From positions 1 to 18,011 of the forward strand of contig VSNT01000083.1 of assembly GCA_009774465.1 (NCBI GenBank): a stretch of DNA of 18,011 bases, in the 5' to 3' direction. The notes beneath the pieces were generated by a model. It did no database searches and was not told the DNA's origin. It saw only the letters and a list, made by a program, of their open reading frames with translations. The position numbers and the translations under genes are program-made. Shown one piece after another: positions 1 to 7,053 of the stretch. Every line of letters begins with the position of its first letter. Positions within the stretch are counted from its first letter, which is position 1. The DNA comes from Lachnospiraceae bacterium. GTDB lineage: Bacteria; Bacillota_A; Clostridia; Lachnospirales; Lachnospiraceae.

Positions 1-10
1 GGGGGAACCT

Positions 11-1387
11 ATGAAAACGGGCAGTCATCAGATTTCCAATCAAATAACGGAAGGCGTGATCTGGAAACAGCTTCTTTTTTTCTTTTTTCCTATTTTATTT
101 GGTACCTTTTTTCAGCAGCTTTATAATACCACAGATGCAGTAATTGTGGGGAAGTTTGTGGGAAAGGAGGCATTAGCGGCAGTGGGCGGGCCGGCGGCTA
201 CGCTGATTAATCTGCTGATTGGATTTTTTACCGGTCTTTCTTCCGGAGCAACTGTAATTATTTCTCAGTACTATGGAGCAAAAAAACAGGAGGATGTAAA
301 AAGCACAGTCCACACAGCGATTGCGCTTTCTATTGCAGGCGGTGTGGTTATTATGATATTGGGGCTTCTCTTTTCTAAAGCTGCACTGCAGGCGATGCAT
401 ACGCCGGATGATATTCTCTCCCCATCAATTGTTTATATGCGGATTTATTTTCTTGGCGTGATTCCTTCTTTATTCTATAACATGGGAGCAGGTATTTTAA
501 GAGCAGTGGGGGACTCCAGACATCCTCTTTATTTTTTGATTTTGTCCTGTATTGCAAATATTATACTGGATATTCTTTTTGTGCCGATACTGAAAATGGG
601 AGTAGTGGGTGTGGCGGTAGCTACTGCATTATCTCAGGTAATCAGCGCGCTTATGGTAATGGCAATTCTGTTAAGAACCCGGGATTCTTACCGATTGTAT
701 TTGAAGGAAATTCGTTTTTCGTCGGTGCTTTTACATAATATTATACGTATCGGCCTGCCCGCAGGGATTCAGTCTACCATGTACTCTCTGTCTAATTTGA
801 TTATTCAGTCCAGCATTAATTCTTTTGGTACGGATACCATTGCGGCATGGACAGCTTATGGCAAGGTAGACGGTATTTTCTGGATGATTGTGGCGGCATA
901 TGGAGTTGCAATTACCACCTTTGCAGGGCAGAATTTTGGAGCGGGGAAATATGACCGGATTAATAAAAGCGTGAAGATCTGTCTGGGAATGGCGGCTTTT
1001 ACCAGTGTACTGCTAAGTACGATTGTGCTTACCGGAGGACGTTTTTTCTTCCATATGTTTACGGATGATTCTAATGTAGTGGAAATAGGGTTACGGATGA
1101 TGCGGGTGATTTCGCCCAGCTATATAACCTATATCTGTATTGAGATTTTGGGCGGCACCACAAGAGGATGCGGAGATGCGCTGCCTCCTATGCTTATGAC
1201 AGGTATCGGCGTCTGCGTGCTGCGTGTGATATGGATTCTGGCAGTGGTTCCCCTAAGGCCGGAGATTACTACGGTAGCTTTCAGTTATCCGCTTACCTGG
1301 ACGGCAACGTCGGTGTTATTTGTTATTTATTATCTAAGGGGCAATTGGCTGAGACGGTGCAGGGGAATTTATTCCCGCGGACAGTAA
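11..1387 (+). CDS. MATE family multidrug/cation exporter
   Basis: A 458-residue, very hydrophobic protein with about twelve predicted membrane segments in two similar halves. Its opening (around residues 15-60) is typical of the MATE (NorM/DinF-like) family: a QLLFFFFPILFGTFFQQLYN helix, then NTTDAVIVGKFVG and a glycine/alanine-rich helix. The family exports drugs or metabolites across the cytoplasmic membrane in exchange for Na+ or H+; the substrate cannot be read here. Length matches the usual 440-470 residues. The ATG at 11 follows a G-rich ribosome site at 1-5, at the window edge, so upstream partners are unseen. I see no terminator with a T-run in the 145 bases after it, only a short palindrome around 1387-1398. 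MATE membership is sure; the substrate is unknown. Confidence 0.93.
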   Translation: MKTGSHQISNQITEGVIWKQLLFFFFPILFGTFFQQLYNTTDAVIVGKFVGKEALAAVGGPAATLINLLIGFFTGLSSGATVIISQYYGAKKQEDVKSTVHTAIALSIAGGVVIMILGLLFSKAALQAMHTPDDILSPSIVYMRIYFLGVIPSLFYNMGAGILRAVGDSRHPLYFLILSCIANIILDILFVPILKMGVVGVAVATALSQVISALMVMAILLRTRDSYRLYLKEIRFSSVLLHNIIRIGLPAGIQSTMYSLSNLIIQSSINSFGTDTIAAWTAYGKVDGIFWMIVAAYGVAITTFAGQNFGAGKYDRINKSVKICLGMAAFTSVLLSTIVLTGGRFFFHMFTDDSNVVEIGLRMMRVISPSYITYICIEILGGTTRGCGDALPPMLMTGIGVCVLRVIWILAVVPLRPEITTVAFSYPLTWTATSVLFVIYYLRGNWLRRCRGIYSRGQ

Positions 1388-1532
1388 GTCAAGTGACTGT
1401 CTGCAGGTATTTTAGACTTTTGCAGGAAGTGGGGATTTGATCATTTGGACAAGTAATCGAAATTCCTCTGGAATAAAATATTTTCCTGTATTATACTTAT
1501 AAAAAGAACCTATCAAACATAAGGAGAGGACT

Positions 1533-2639
1533 ATGGAAAAATCAAAAGTATATTACACAGATCTACGGACTTCTTTTACGGAAAATCTGCCGCAGAAATT
1601 GGAGAGATTGATTAAGACTGCCGGTATTGGAAACATTGATTTTGAGAATAAATATGCCGCAGTTAAAATACATTTTGGAGAGCCGGGCAATCTGGCATAT
1701 CTTCGTCCTAACTATGCGGCTGTTGTAGTTAAGGTGGTGAAGGAACTGGGGGGAAAAGCGTTCTTGACTGACTGCAATACCCTTTATGTTGGCGGAAGAA
1801 AAAATGCGCTGGATCATTTAGATGCAGCATATACCAATGGATTTTCTCCTTTTTCTACAGGATGTCATGTGATTATTGCAGATGGACTTAAGGGAACAGA
1901 TGAAGAACTGGTGCCTGTGGAAGGCGGTGAATATATTAAGGAAGCAAAGATTGGACGTGCCATTATGGATGCCGATGTTGTTATTTCCCTGAATCATTTT
2001 AAAGGTCATGAGGCAACAGGCTTTGGCGGTGCCCTTAAAAATCTTGGTATGGGCGGTGGTTCCAGAGCAGGGAAAATGGAGATGCACAGTGCCGGAAAAC
2101 CTTACGTAAACGAAGATGCATGTGTGGGCTGTGGAAGATGTATTAAAATATGTGCCCATGACGCGCCATCCATTACTGACGGAAAAGCTTCTATTGATCT
2201 TGATAAATGCGTAGGTTGTGGAAGATGCATTGGCGTATGCCCGATGGATGCAGTTTGTGTGGCACTTGATGAAAGCAACGACATATTAAATTGCAAGATT
2301 GCAGAATACAGCAAGGCTGTTTTATCAGGCAGGCCGCATTTCCATATCAGTCTTGTAATAGATGTTTCACCCAACTGTGACTGCCATGCGGAAAATGATA
2401 TTCCCATTGTGCCGGATGTAGGAATGTTTGCTTCCTTTGATCCGGTGGCACTGGATATGGCGTGTGCTGATGCAGTAAATAAGCAGCCAGTAATTGCAGG
2501 CAGCCAGTTAGACAGAATGCCCCATGTCCACCAGGATCACTTTACCGATTCTGCGCCTTCCACCAACTGGAAAAGCTGTTTGGAACATGCGGAAAAAATT
2601 GGAATTGGATGCAGGGAATATGAATTGATTAAGATTTGA
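1533..2639 (+). CDS. DUF362 domain protein with two [4Fe-4S] clusters
   Basis: A 368-residue soluble protein. Residues about 1-185 and 270-340 form the DUF362 domain (KIHFGEPGN near 45, VVISLNHFKGHEATGFGGALKN near 150-170). A bacterial ferredoxin insert lies between them: CxxCxxCxxxC with Cys197/200/203/207 and again Cys226/229/232/236. This predicts two cubane [4Fe-4S] clusters and a cytoplasmic electron-transfer or metal-handling role. The biochemical function of the family is not established, and I do not assign one. Start: ATG with AAGGAG at 1521-1526. It appears to be a single-gene unit: 145 bases separate it from the MATE gene and a strong terminator follows. A TATACT box at 1492-1497 could be its -10, but I see no convincing -35. 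Confidence 0.9.
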   Translation: MEKSKVYYTDLRTSFTENLPQKLERLIKTAGIGNIDFENKYAAVKIHFGEPGNLAYLRPNYAAVVVKVVKELGGKAFLTDCNTLYVGGRKNALDHLDAAYTNGFSPFSTGCHVIIADGLKGTDEELVPVEGGEYIKEAKIGRAIMDADVVISLNHFKGHEATGFGGALKNLGMGGGSRAGKMEMHSAGKPYVNEDACVGCGRCIKICAHDAPSITDGKASIDLDKCVGCGRCIGVCPMDAVCVALDESNDILNCKIAEYSKAVLSGRPHFHISLVIDVSPNCDCHAENDIPIVPDVGMFASFDPVALDMACADAVNKQPVIAGSQLDRMPHVHQDHFTDSAPSTNWKSCLEHAEKIGIGCREYELIKI

Positions 2640-2666
2640 TTTGTGAAAGTAATTAAATGAATTGAT

Positions 2667-2701
2667 AAACCAGGGCTTCATAATTGAGGTCCTGGTTTTT
2701 T
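2667..2701 (+). terminator. Rho-independent terminator after the DUF362 gene
   Basis: AAACCAGG (2667-2674) pairs perfectly with CCTGGTTT (2691-2698). The inner bases GCTTCA/TGAGGT continue the stem with two G-U pairs and leave a TAAT loop. Six T's end the element. This isolates the DUF362 gene from the CPBP block downstream. Confidence 0.9.
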
Positions 2702-2711
2702 CAACATAATG

Positions 2712-2740
2712 TGGAAAATAGCATGTCTGGGTGATATAAT
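2712..2740 (+). promoter_or_regulatory. Candidate sigma-A promoter for the CPBP/S66 block
   Basis: A perfect TATAAT (2735-2740) lies 17 bases after TGGAAA (2712-2717; 4 of 6 to TTGACA). It follows the terminator at 2667-2701. Transcription from about 2747 would give a leader of about 125 bases holding both hairpins before the CPBP start. The -10 is strong and the -35 weak. Confidence 0.5.
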
Positions 2741-2795
2741 TCTAATTACACAGTCAAAAATTTTATTTGGGTAATTAAAATCATTGCCTGGAGGT

Positions 2796-2820
2796 AGTGT
2801 GAAAAATAAATTTTCACACT
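2796..2820. repeat. Perfect inverted repeat (hairpin 1 of the CPBP leader)
   Basis: AGTGTGAAAA (2796-2805) and TTTTCACACT (2811-2820) are perfect inverted copies around a 5-base loop. There is no T-run beyond the stem, so it does not look like a terminator on this strand. It overlaps the possible start of the small ORF at 2799. Confidence 0.8.
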
Positions 2821-2876
2821 TTGTATTTGAGCAGTATCGCAGGCAATGCCTGCGATATGCATGGGGATTAATATGA
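2799..2876 (+). CDS. Possible 25-codon leader peptide overlapping the CPBP start
   Basis: A GTG at 2799 lies four bases after GGAGG (2790-2794) and opens a 25-codon frame rich in aromatic and basic residues. It begins (M)KNKFSHFVFEQY and ends LRYAWGLI. Its TGA (2874-2876) overlaps the CPBP ATG as ATGA, the classic layout for translational coupling. Against it: the SD spacing is short, both hairpins lie inside the frame, and the length is within chance. I do not recognise the peptide. It could be a real leader peptide or a by-product of the palindromes. Confidence 0.35.
   Translation: MKNKFSHFVFEQYRRQCLRYAWGLI
2831..2860. repeat. Perfect 23-base palindrome (hairpin 2 of the CPBP leader)
   Basis: TATCGCAGGCA (2835-2845) and TGCCTGCGATA (2847-2857) are perfect inverted copies around one central A. 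With a single bulged G (2834) the match extends to GCA/TGC at 2831-2833 and 2858-2860. The element ends three bases before the GGGGA ribosome site (2863-2867) of the CPBP gene. As DNA it could be an operator; as RNA the tight centre would open to a small loop. Confidence 0.8.
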
Positions 2877-3646
2877 ACAAACGGGAATTTATTTATATAT
2901 CAGTTTTGACCTTGGCAATTGCGTTTATGGATATAACGGGTATTCCAGGCGCGCTTTTTGTCAATATTCAATTTGCGGACATAGAGCCTTTTTACTTTAC
3001 ACTTATGATTAATTTTCTGATTATAGGAATAATTGCCTTCTTATTTTTAAGAATACTATGCCCGAAATGGACGTTGGGATTTTGGAAAAAAGGATTGAAG
3101 GAAGGGCTCAAAAAATACGGAGTAATCGGAGCAGCGGCTGCCATAGTGGGATTTATAGCTTTTTATGTGGGATTATCGCCTTTTGACCGTCATCCCTCTA
3201 TTGCAAAGGTGCTTGTTGAAGGCGTCATATATTATGTTGGCGTTGCAATAATTGAAGAATTGTATGTGCGTGGTTTGTTACTTAATCTGATTGAAAAGAT
3301 ATTCGCAAAAAGTAAGAACTGCACTTTGACTGCGGTTATATTGTCGTCTGTCATCTTTGGAGTGGGACATATATTCGGCGTGTTGAACCAGCCATTACCT
3401 GTGATAGTGAGCAAAGTTGTCTGGACGGTAGGTATGGGCATGTTCTTCGGAATGGTATATAAGAAAACAGGCAATTTGTGGCTGCCGATTATAATTCATT
3501 TTCTGATTAATGTCTGTGCTTTGCCTTATTGCTTTTCAAGTATAAACGGGTATGCTGATTTAACATTGTATATAATTGTACCTGTGTATATCATTTTGGG
3601 AATATATAGTTTTATGGAGTTAAAAAAAGAAGTGCAAATTTTATGA
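2873..3646 (+). CDS. CPBP family intramembrane glutamic endopeptidase
   Basis: A 257-residue polytopic membrane protein with all three CPBP (CAAX protease/bacteriocin-processing, Abi) motifs: EELYVR at 128-133, FGVGH at 162-166 and HFLIN at 209-213. Glu128/Glu129, Arg133, His166, His209 and Asn213 are therefore present, and the enzyme should be an active membrane-embedded protease. The family includes Rce1, bacteriocin-immunity proteins and regulators; the substrate is unknown. I start it at ATG 2873, which has GGGGA five bases upstream. The in-frame ATG at 2846 sits inside the palindrome without a ribosome site and would add an unconvincing nine residues. The stop overlaps an ATG (ATGA at 3643-3646) in frame with the S66 gene, so the two are probably cotranscribed. 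Confidence 0.9.
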   Translation: MNKREFIYISVLTLAIAFMDITGIPGALFVNIQFADIEPFYFTLMINFLIIGIIAFLFLRILCPKWTLGFWKKGLKEGLKKYGVIGAAAAIVGFIAFYVGLSPFDRHPSIAKVLVEGVIYYVGVAIIEELYVRGLLLNLIEKIFAKSKNCTLTAVILSSVIFGVGHIFGVLNQPLPVIVSKVVWTVGMGMFFGMVYKKTGNLWLPIIIHFLINVCALPYCFSSINGYADLTLYIIVPVYIILGIYSFMELKKEVQIL

Positions 3647-3706
3647 CGAAACCAGGAGGACAAATCCTCTCCTCGCCAAAGGGGCTCGGATTTTCCTTCG
3701 GAAAAC

Positions 3707-3713
3707 AAGGAGG
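3707..3713 (+). promoter_or_regulatory. Strong ribosome binding site deciding the S66 start
   Basis: AAGGAGG lies seven bases before ATG 3721, which favours that start over the in-frame ATG at 3643. Just upstream, TTTTCC/GGAAAA (3691-3705) forms a small hairpin. ATCCTC (3664-3669) is complementary to GAGGAT (3710-3715), so the site could be masked in the RNA. Confidence 0.7.
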
Positions 3714-3720
3714 ATTAAAA

Positions 3721-4785
3721 ATGAAATACCCCCAATTTTTAAAAGAAAAAGGAACCATTGGCTTTGTTGCCCCTTCCTGTGGATGTGCGCTTTCACCCTA
3801 CAGGGAAGCGTTTCAAAACGCTCTTTGTAAATGGGAAAAGTCGGGTTATGGACTTGATTTGGGGCCTAACTGTTATGCTGATAAGGGAATTGGTATCAGC
3901 AATACGCCGGAAAAATGCGGAAGAGAACTTACGGAATATTATTTAAGGAAAGAAAATGATGTGTTAATTTCCTGCGGCGGCGGAGAACTGATGTGCGAAA
4001 CGTTAGAATATGTGGATTTTGAAGCAATTAAAAAGGCAGATCCCAAATGGTATATGGGATATTCAGACAATACCAATATGACCTTTCTGCTTACTACTCT
4101 TTGCGATACTGCATCCATTTATGGTCCCTGTGCGGGAAGTTTTGGGATGGAACCCTGGCACCCGGCTATTTATGATGCAATGTCGCTGATTACAGGTGAA
4201 AAAAGTTCCTTTAAAAGCTATGGAAAATGGGAACGGGACGGAATTAAAGATGAGGAACATCCCCTTGCCCCTTATCAGTGTACGGAAGATTTAAAGCTTA
4301 GAAGTTATTGCTTCAAAGAACAGACTGAAAAAGAAAATGCGCAGATGGTGGAGACAGATAAAGTAAATATGAAAGGTCGTCTCATTGGCGGCTGCATGGA
4401 CTGTCTGGTAAATCTTACTGGAACTAGATTTGATAAGGTAAAAGACTTTACGGAAAAATATAAGGAAGAGGGATTCATCTGGTTTTTGGAAGCCTGTGAT
4501 TTAAATGTGTTTGGAATTCGAAGGGCTATGTGGCAGATGGAGCAGGCTGGATGGTTTCAGTATGTGAAGGGCTTTTTGTTTGGACGCCCGGTATGCCACG
4601 GACAGGAAATGATGGGACTTGACCAGTACCAGGCGGTGCTGCCCTATGTACTGCGGCATAAGGTGCCTGTGATCATGGATGCGGATGTGGGACATTTGCC
4701 GCCAATGATTCCGCTTATCTGCGGCAGTATGGCAGAGGTTTCCGTGGAAAAGAATAAAATGACAGTGAAAATGGAACTGCTGTAA
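3721..4785 (+). CDS. S66 family serine carboxypeptidase (LdcA/MccF-like)
   Basis: A 354-residue cytoplasmic-type protein of peptidase family S66. The nucleophile motif GYSDNT carries Ser115. The other triad members fit Glu257 (WFLEACDL) and His325 (DVGHLPPMIPL). The N-terminus KGTIGFVAPSCG is the usual first strand. Family members are either LD-carboxypeptidases, which trim the terminal D-Ala of murein tetrapeptides, or MccF enzymes, which cleave microcin C-type nucleotide-peptide antibiotics. At about 350 residues, with a long charged insert at about 150-215, it resembles the MccF-like branch rather than the roughly 305-residue LdcA; this is inference. ATG 3721 has a near-perfect ribosome site. 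A longer form of 380 residues, starting at 3643 and coupled to the CPBP stop, is possible. Confidence 0.9.
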   Translation: MKYPQFLKEKGTIGFVAPSCGCALSPYREAFQNALCKWEKSGYGLDLGPNCYADKGIGISNTPEKCGRELTEYYLRKENDVLISCGGGELMCETLEYVDFEAIKKADPKWYMGYSDNTNMTFLLTTLCDTASIYGPCAGSFGMEPWHPAIYDAMSLITGEKSSFKSYGKWERDGIKDEEHPLAPYQCTEDLKLRSYCFKEQTEKENAQMVETDKVNMKGRLIGGCMDCLVNLTGTRFDKVKDFTEKYKEEGFIWFLEACDLNVFGIRRAMWQMEQAGWFQYVKGFLFGRPVCHGQEMMGLDQYQAVLPYVLRHKVPVIMDADVGHLPPMIPLICGSMAEVSVEKNKMTVKMELL

Positions 4786-4886
4786 AGAAAGCGGCAGACA
4801 GTTTGGCCGGTTCATTCGTAAAAGCGTCTGCTTCTGCTGCGACAGGATTCCCGACTACCATACAAAAATTGCGCGATGAATGACAG

Positions 4887-4915
4887 TTGAATTGCCATAT
4901 AATGTTTTTTATAAT
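4887..4915 (+). promoter_or_regulatory. Candidate sigma-A promoter of the Spo0A-like gene
   Basis: TTGAAT (4887-4892) and a perfect TATAAT (4910-4915) are 17 bases apart, 37 bases before the start codon. A second TATAAT at 4898-4903 has no -35 at a suitable distance. The gene therefore seems to be vegetatively expressed and independent of the S66 gene. Confidence 0.6.
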
Positions 4916-4951
4916 AAATTCATAGCAATATTTGCGAGATATGGAGGGAAA

Positions 4952-5470
4952 ATGATGGAGCAGTTAAATTTGTCGATGGCTAATGATACAGAAAAGGTAT
5001 ATAAAATATTAGGAGAATTGATTCACATGGATCGTGAATTCCAAATTATGATTACGGTACCTTCCGGCAGTAAAACGGTTTTGCCTAAAGAAAGTGTGGA
5101 GATTTTGGACAAGAAGCCGGGATACAATCTGGAAAGAGATGTGACGGACATGATTCATGAGATTGGTGTTCCGGCGCATATTAAAGGATACCAATATCTG
5201 AGGGAAGCAATCATGATGTGCGTGGAAGATCCGGATATGCTTGGATCAATTACGAAGGTATTATATCCTACCATTGCAAGAAAAAATCAGACAACCGCAA
5301 GTCGTGTCGAAAGAGCCATCCGACATGCAATTGAAGTGGCATGGAACAGGGGAAGAATGGAAACGTTAGACGCCATGTTCGGTTATACCATAAATATGGG
5401 AAAGGGAAAACCGACTAATTCAGAATTTATTGCATTGATTGCAGACAAAATAAGACTTCAGTACCGCTAA
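4952..5470 (+). CDS. Receiver-less Spo0A paralogue (Spo0A C-terminal DNA-binding domain)
   Basis: A 172-residue protein whose residues about 60-172 are a complete Spo0A effector domain: IHEIGVPAHIKGYQYLREAI (69-87), the recognition-helix segment SRVERAIRHAIEVAW (117-131) and GYTINMGKGKPTNSEFIA (144-161). Spo0A, the sporulation master regulator, normally has about 260 residues with an N-terminal phospho-receiver of about 120. Here the first 55 residues are short and show no receiver acidic pocket or phospho-Asp. The protein should bind 0A boxes without phosphorelay control, as an activator, competitor or partner of full-length Spo0A. GGAGGG (4943-4948) serves ATG 4952 or ATG 4955; the latter has the better spacing. 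It has its own promoter and precedes glgA. No frameshift or upstream receiver fragment is visible, so this looks like a designed short form. Confidence 0.9.
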   Translation: MMEQLNLSMANDTEKVYKILGELIHMDREFQIMITVPSGSKTVLPKESVEILDKKPGYNLERDVTDMIHEIGVPAHIKGYQYLREAIMMCVEDPDMLGSITKVLYPTIARKNQTTASRVERAIRHAIEVAWNRGRMETLDAMFGYTINMGKGKPTNSEFIALIADKIRLQYR

Positions 5471-5548
5471 AAAAACCTAAATTTTACTTTTATTGGACGA
5501 GAGTATGTTGTATAATACTTAGTAACAATAATTGTTGGAGGGTTTGTG

Positions 5549-6994
5549 ATGAAAAAGATACTTTTTGTCGCATCTGAGGGTGTTCCATTTATTAAAACAG
5601 GCGGGTTGGCTGATGTTGTCGGATCGCTTCCGAAATGCATTGATAAGCGGTATTTTGATGTGAGAGTGATTCTCCCCAAATATACCTGCATGTCACAGGA
5701 AATGAAAGATAAAATGAGCTATGTGACTCATTTTTATATGGATTTCCACTGGAAAAATGAATATGTAGGCATTATGTATGCAGAAGTAGATGAGGTAAAA
5801 TATTATTTTATCGACAATGAAATGTTTTTTAATGGCTTTAAGCCATATAGTGACAATGCACTTTTTGAAATTGAAAAATATGCATTCTTTTCCAAAGCAG
5901 CATTATCCATTTTGCCGGTGATTGATTTCAGACCTGATCTGATTCATTGTCATGACTGGCAGACAGGATTAATTCCGGTGTATTTAAAGGAACGTTTCCA
6001 GGGAAATGAATTTTATCGCGGCATCAAATCTGTTATGACGATTCATAATTTGAAGTTTCAGGGAAAATGGAGTGTTAAGGAGGTACAGGATATTACAGGA
6101 CTTCCTTCCTACTATTTTACACCTGATAAGCTGGAGCTTTTTAAAGATGCAAATCTGTTAAAGGGCGGGCTTGTTTACGCAGATGCGATTACCACTGTAA
6201 GCAGTACCTATGCGGAAGAAATCAAAACAGAGTTTTATGGTGAACAGTTAGATGGTTTGATGAGAGCCAGGAGTAATTCTCTTCGTGGAATCGTAAACGG
6301 AATTGACTATGAAGAGTTTAATCCGGAAACAGATAAATACATAGATTATAAGTACAATGCAGTTAATTTCCGCAAGGAAAAGATCAAAAATAAACGTGCA
6401 CTGCAGGAAGAACTTGGACTGGAGCAGGACGACAAGCGGTTTATGATTGGTATTGTATCCAGACTGACAGATCAAAAGGGATTCGATCTGATTGCTTACG
6501 TGATGGATGAATTGTGTCAGGATAGTGTGCAGATTGTGGTACTTGGCACCGGAGAAGAAAGATACGAGAATATGTTCCGTCATTTTGACTGGAAATATAA
6601 TAATAAGGTTTCTGCAAACATATACTATTCAGAAGCGTTATCTCATAAAATTTATGCGGCATGTGATGCGTTCCTTATGCCTTCTTTGTTCGAACCCTGC
6701 GGATTAAGTCAGCTTATGAGTCTGCGTTATGGGACAGTACCCATTGTGCGTGAAACAGGAGGACTGAAAGACACAGTACAGCCATATAATGAATTTGAGG
6801 GAACAGGCACAGGCTTTTCCTTTGTGAATTATAATGCACATGAGATGCTGGGCACGATCCGTTATGCAGAAAAGATTTACTACGACAGAAAGCGTGAGTG
6901 GAACAAGATTGTAGACAGAGCTATGGCTGCTGATTTTTCATGGAATGTATCAGCGGCTAAGTATCAGGAAATGTATGATTGGCTGATTGGATAG
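5549..6994 (+). CDS. glgA: Glycogen synthase (ADP-glucose, GT5)
   Basis: Transfers glucose from ADP-glucose to growing alpha-1,4-glucan in the cytoplasm (glycogen, or granulose in clostridia). The protein has 481 residues, the normal length. It has the N-terminal ADP-glucose loop KTGGLADVVGSLP (Lys16-Thr-Gly-Gly), HCHDWQTGLIP in the N-domain, and the C-domain signatures VSRLTDQKGFDL and SLFEPCGLSQL followed by ETGGLKDTV. The start is ATG 5549 with GGAGGG six bases upstream; the GTG at 5546 is less well placed. A TATAAT at 5511-5516 is a likely -10, although no good -35 lies 16-18 bases before it (TTGGAC at 5493-5498 is too near). No other glg gene is in the window. Confidence 0.96.
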   Translation: MKKILFVASEGVPFIKTGGLADVVGSLPKCIDKRYFDVRVILPKYTCMSQEMKDKMSYVTHFYMDFHWKNEYVGIMYAEVDEVKYYFIDNEMFFNGFKPYSDNALFEIEKYAFFSKAALSILPVIDFRPDLIHCHDWQTGLIPVYLKERFQGNEFYRGIKSVMTIHNLKFQGKWSVKEVQDITGLPSYYFTPDKLELFKDANLLKGGLVYADAITTVSSTYAEEIKTEFYGEQLDGLMRARSNSLRGIVNGIDYEEFNPETDKYIDYKYNAVNFRKEKIKNKRALQEELGLEQDDKRFMIGIVSRLTDQKGFDLIAYVMDELCQDSVQIVVLGTGEERYENMFRHFDWKYNNKVSANIYYSEALSHKIYAACDAFLMPSLFEPCGLSQLMSLRYGTVPIVRETGGLKDTVQPYNEFEGTGTGFSFVNYNAHEMLGTIRYAEKIYYDRKREWNKIVDRAMAADFSWNVSAAKYQEMYDWLIG

Positions 6995-7053
6995 CAGCAG
7001 GCGCTTTTGTGTATGGAGAAGACTGAACGGTTACGTTTTGGAGAGCAGCAGCA

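Noticed and set aside
1387..1410. Terminator after the MATE gene
   Set aside because: Only a short palindrome (AGTCA/TGACT) with a two-base centre and no T-run is present.
2846..2872. Upstream ATG for the CPBP gene
   Set aside because: It lies inside the palindrome and lacks a ribosome site; ATG 2873 has GGGGA five bases before it.
5493..5516. TTGGAC as the -35 of glgA
   Set aside because: The spacing to TATAAT is only 12 bases, too short for sigma-A.
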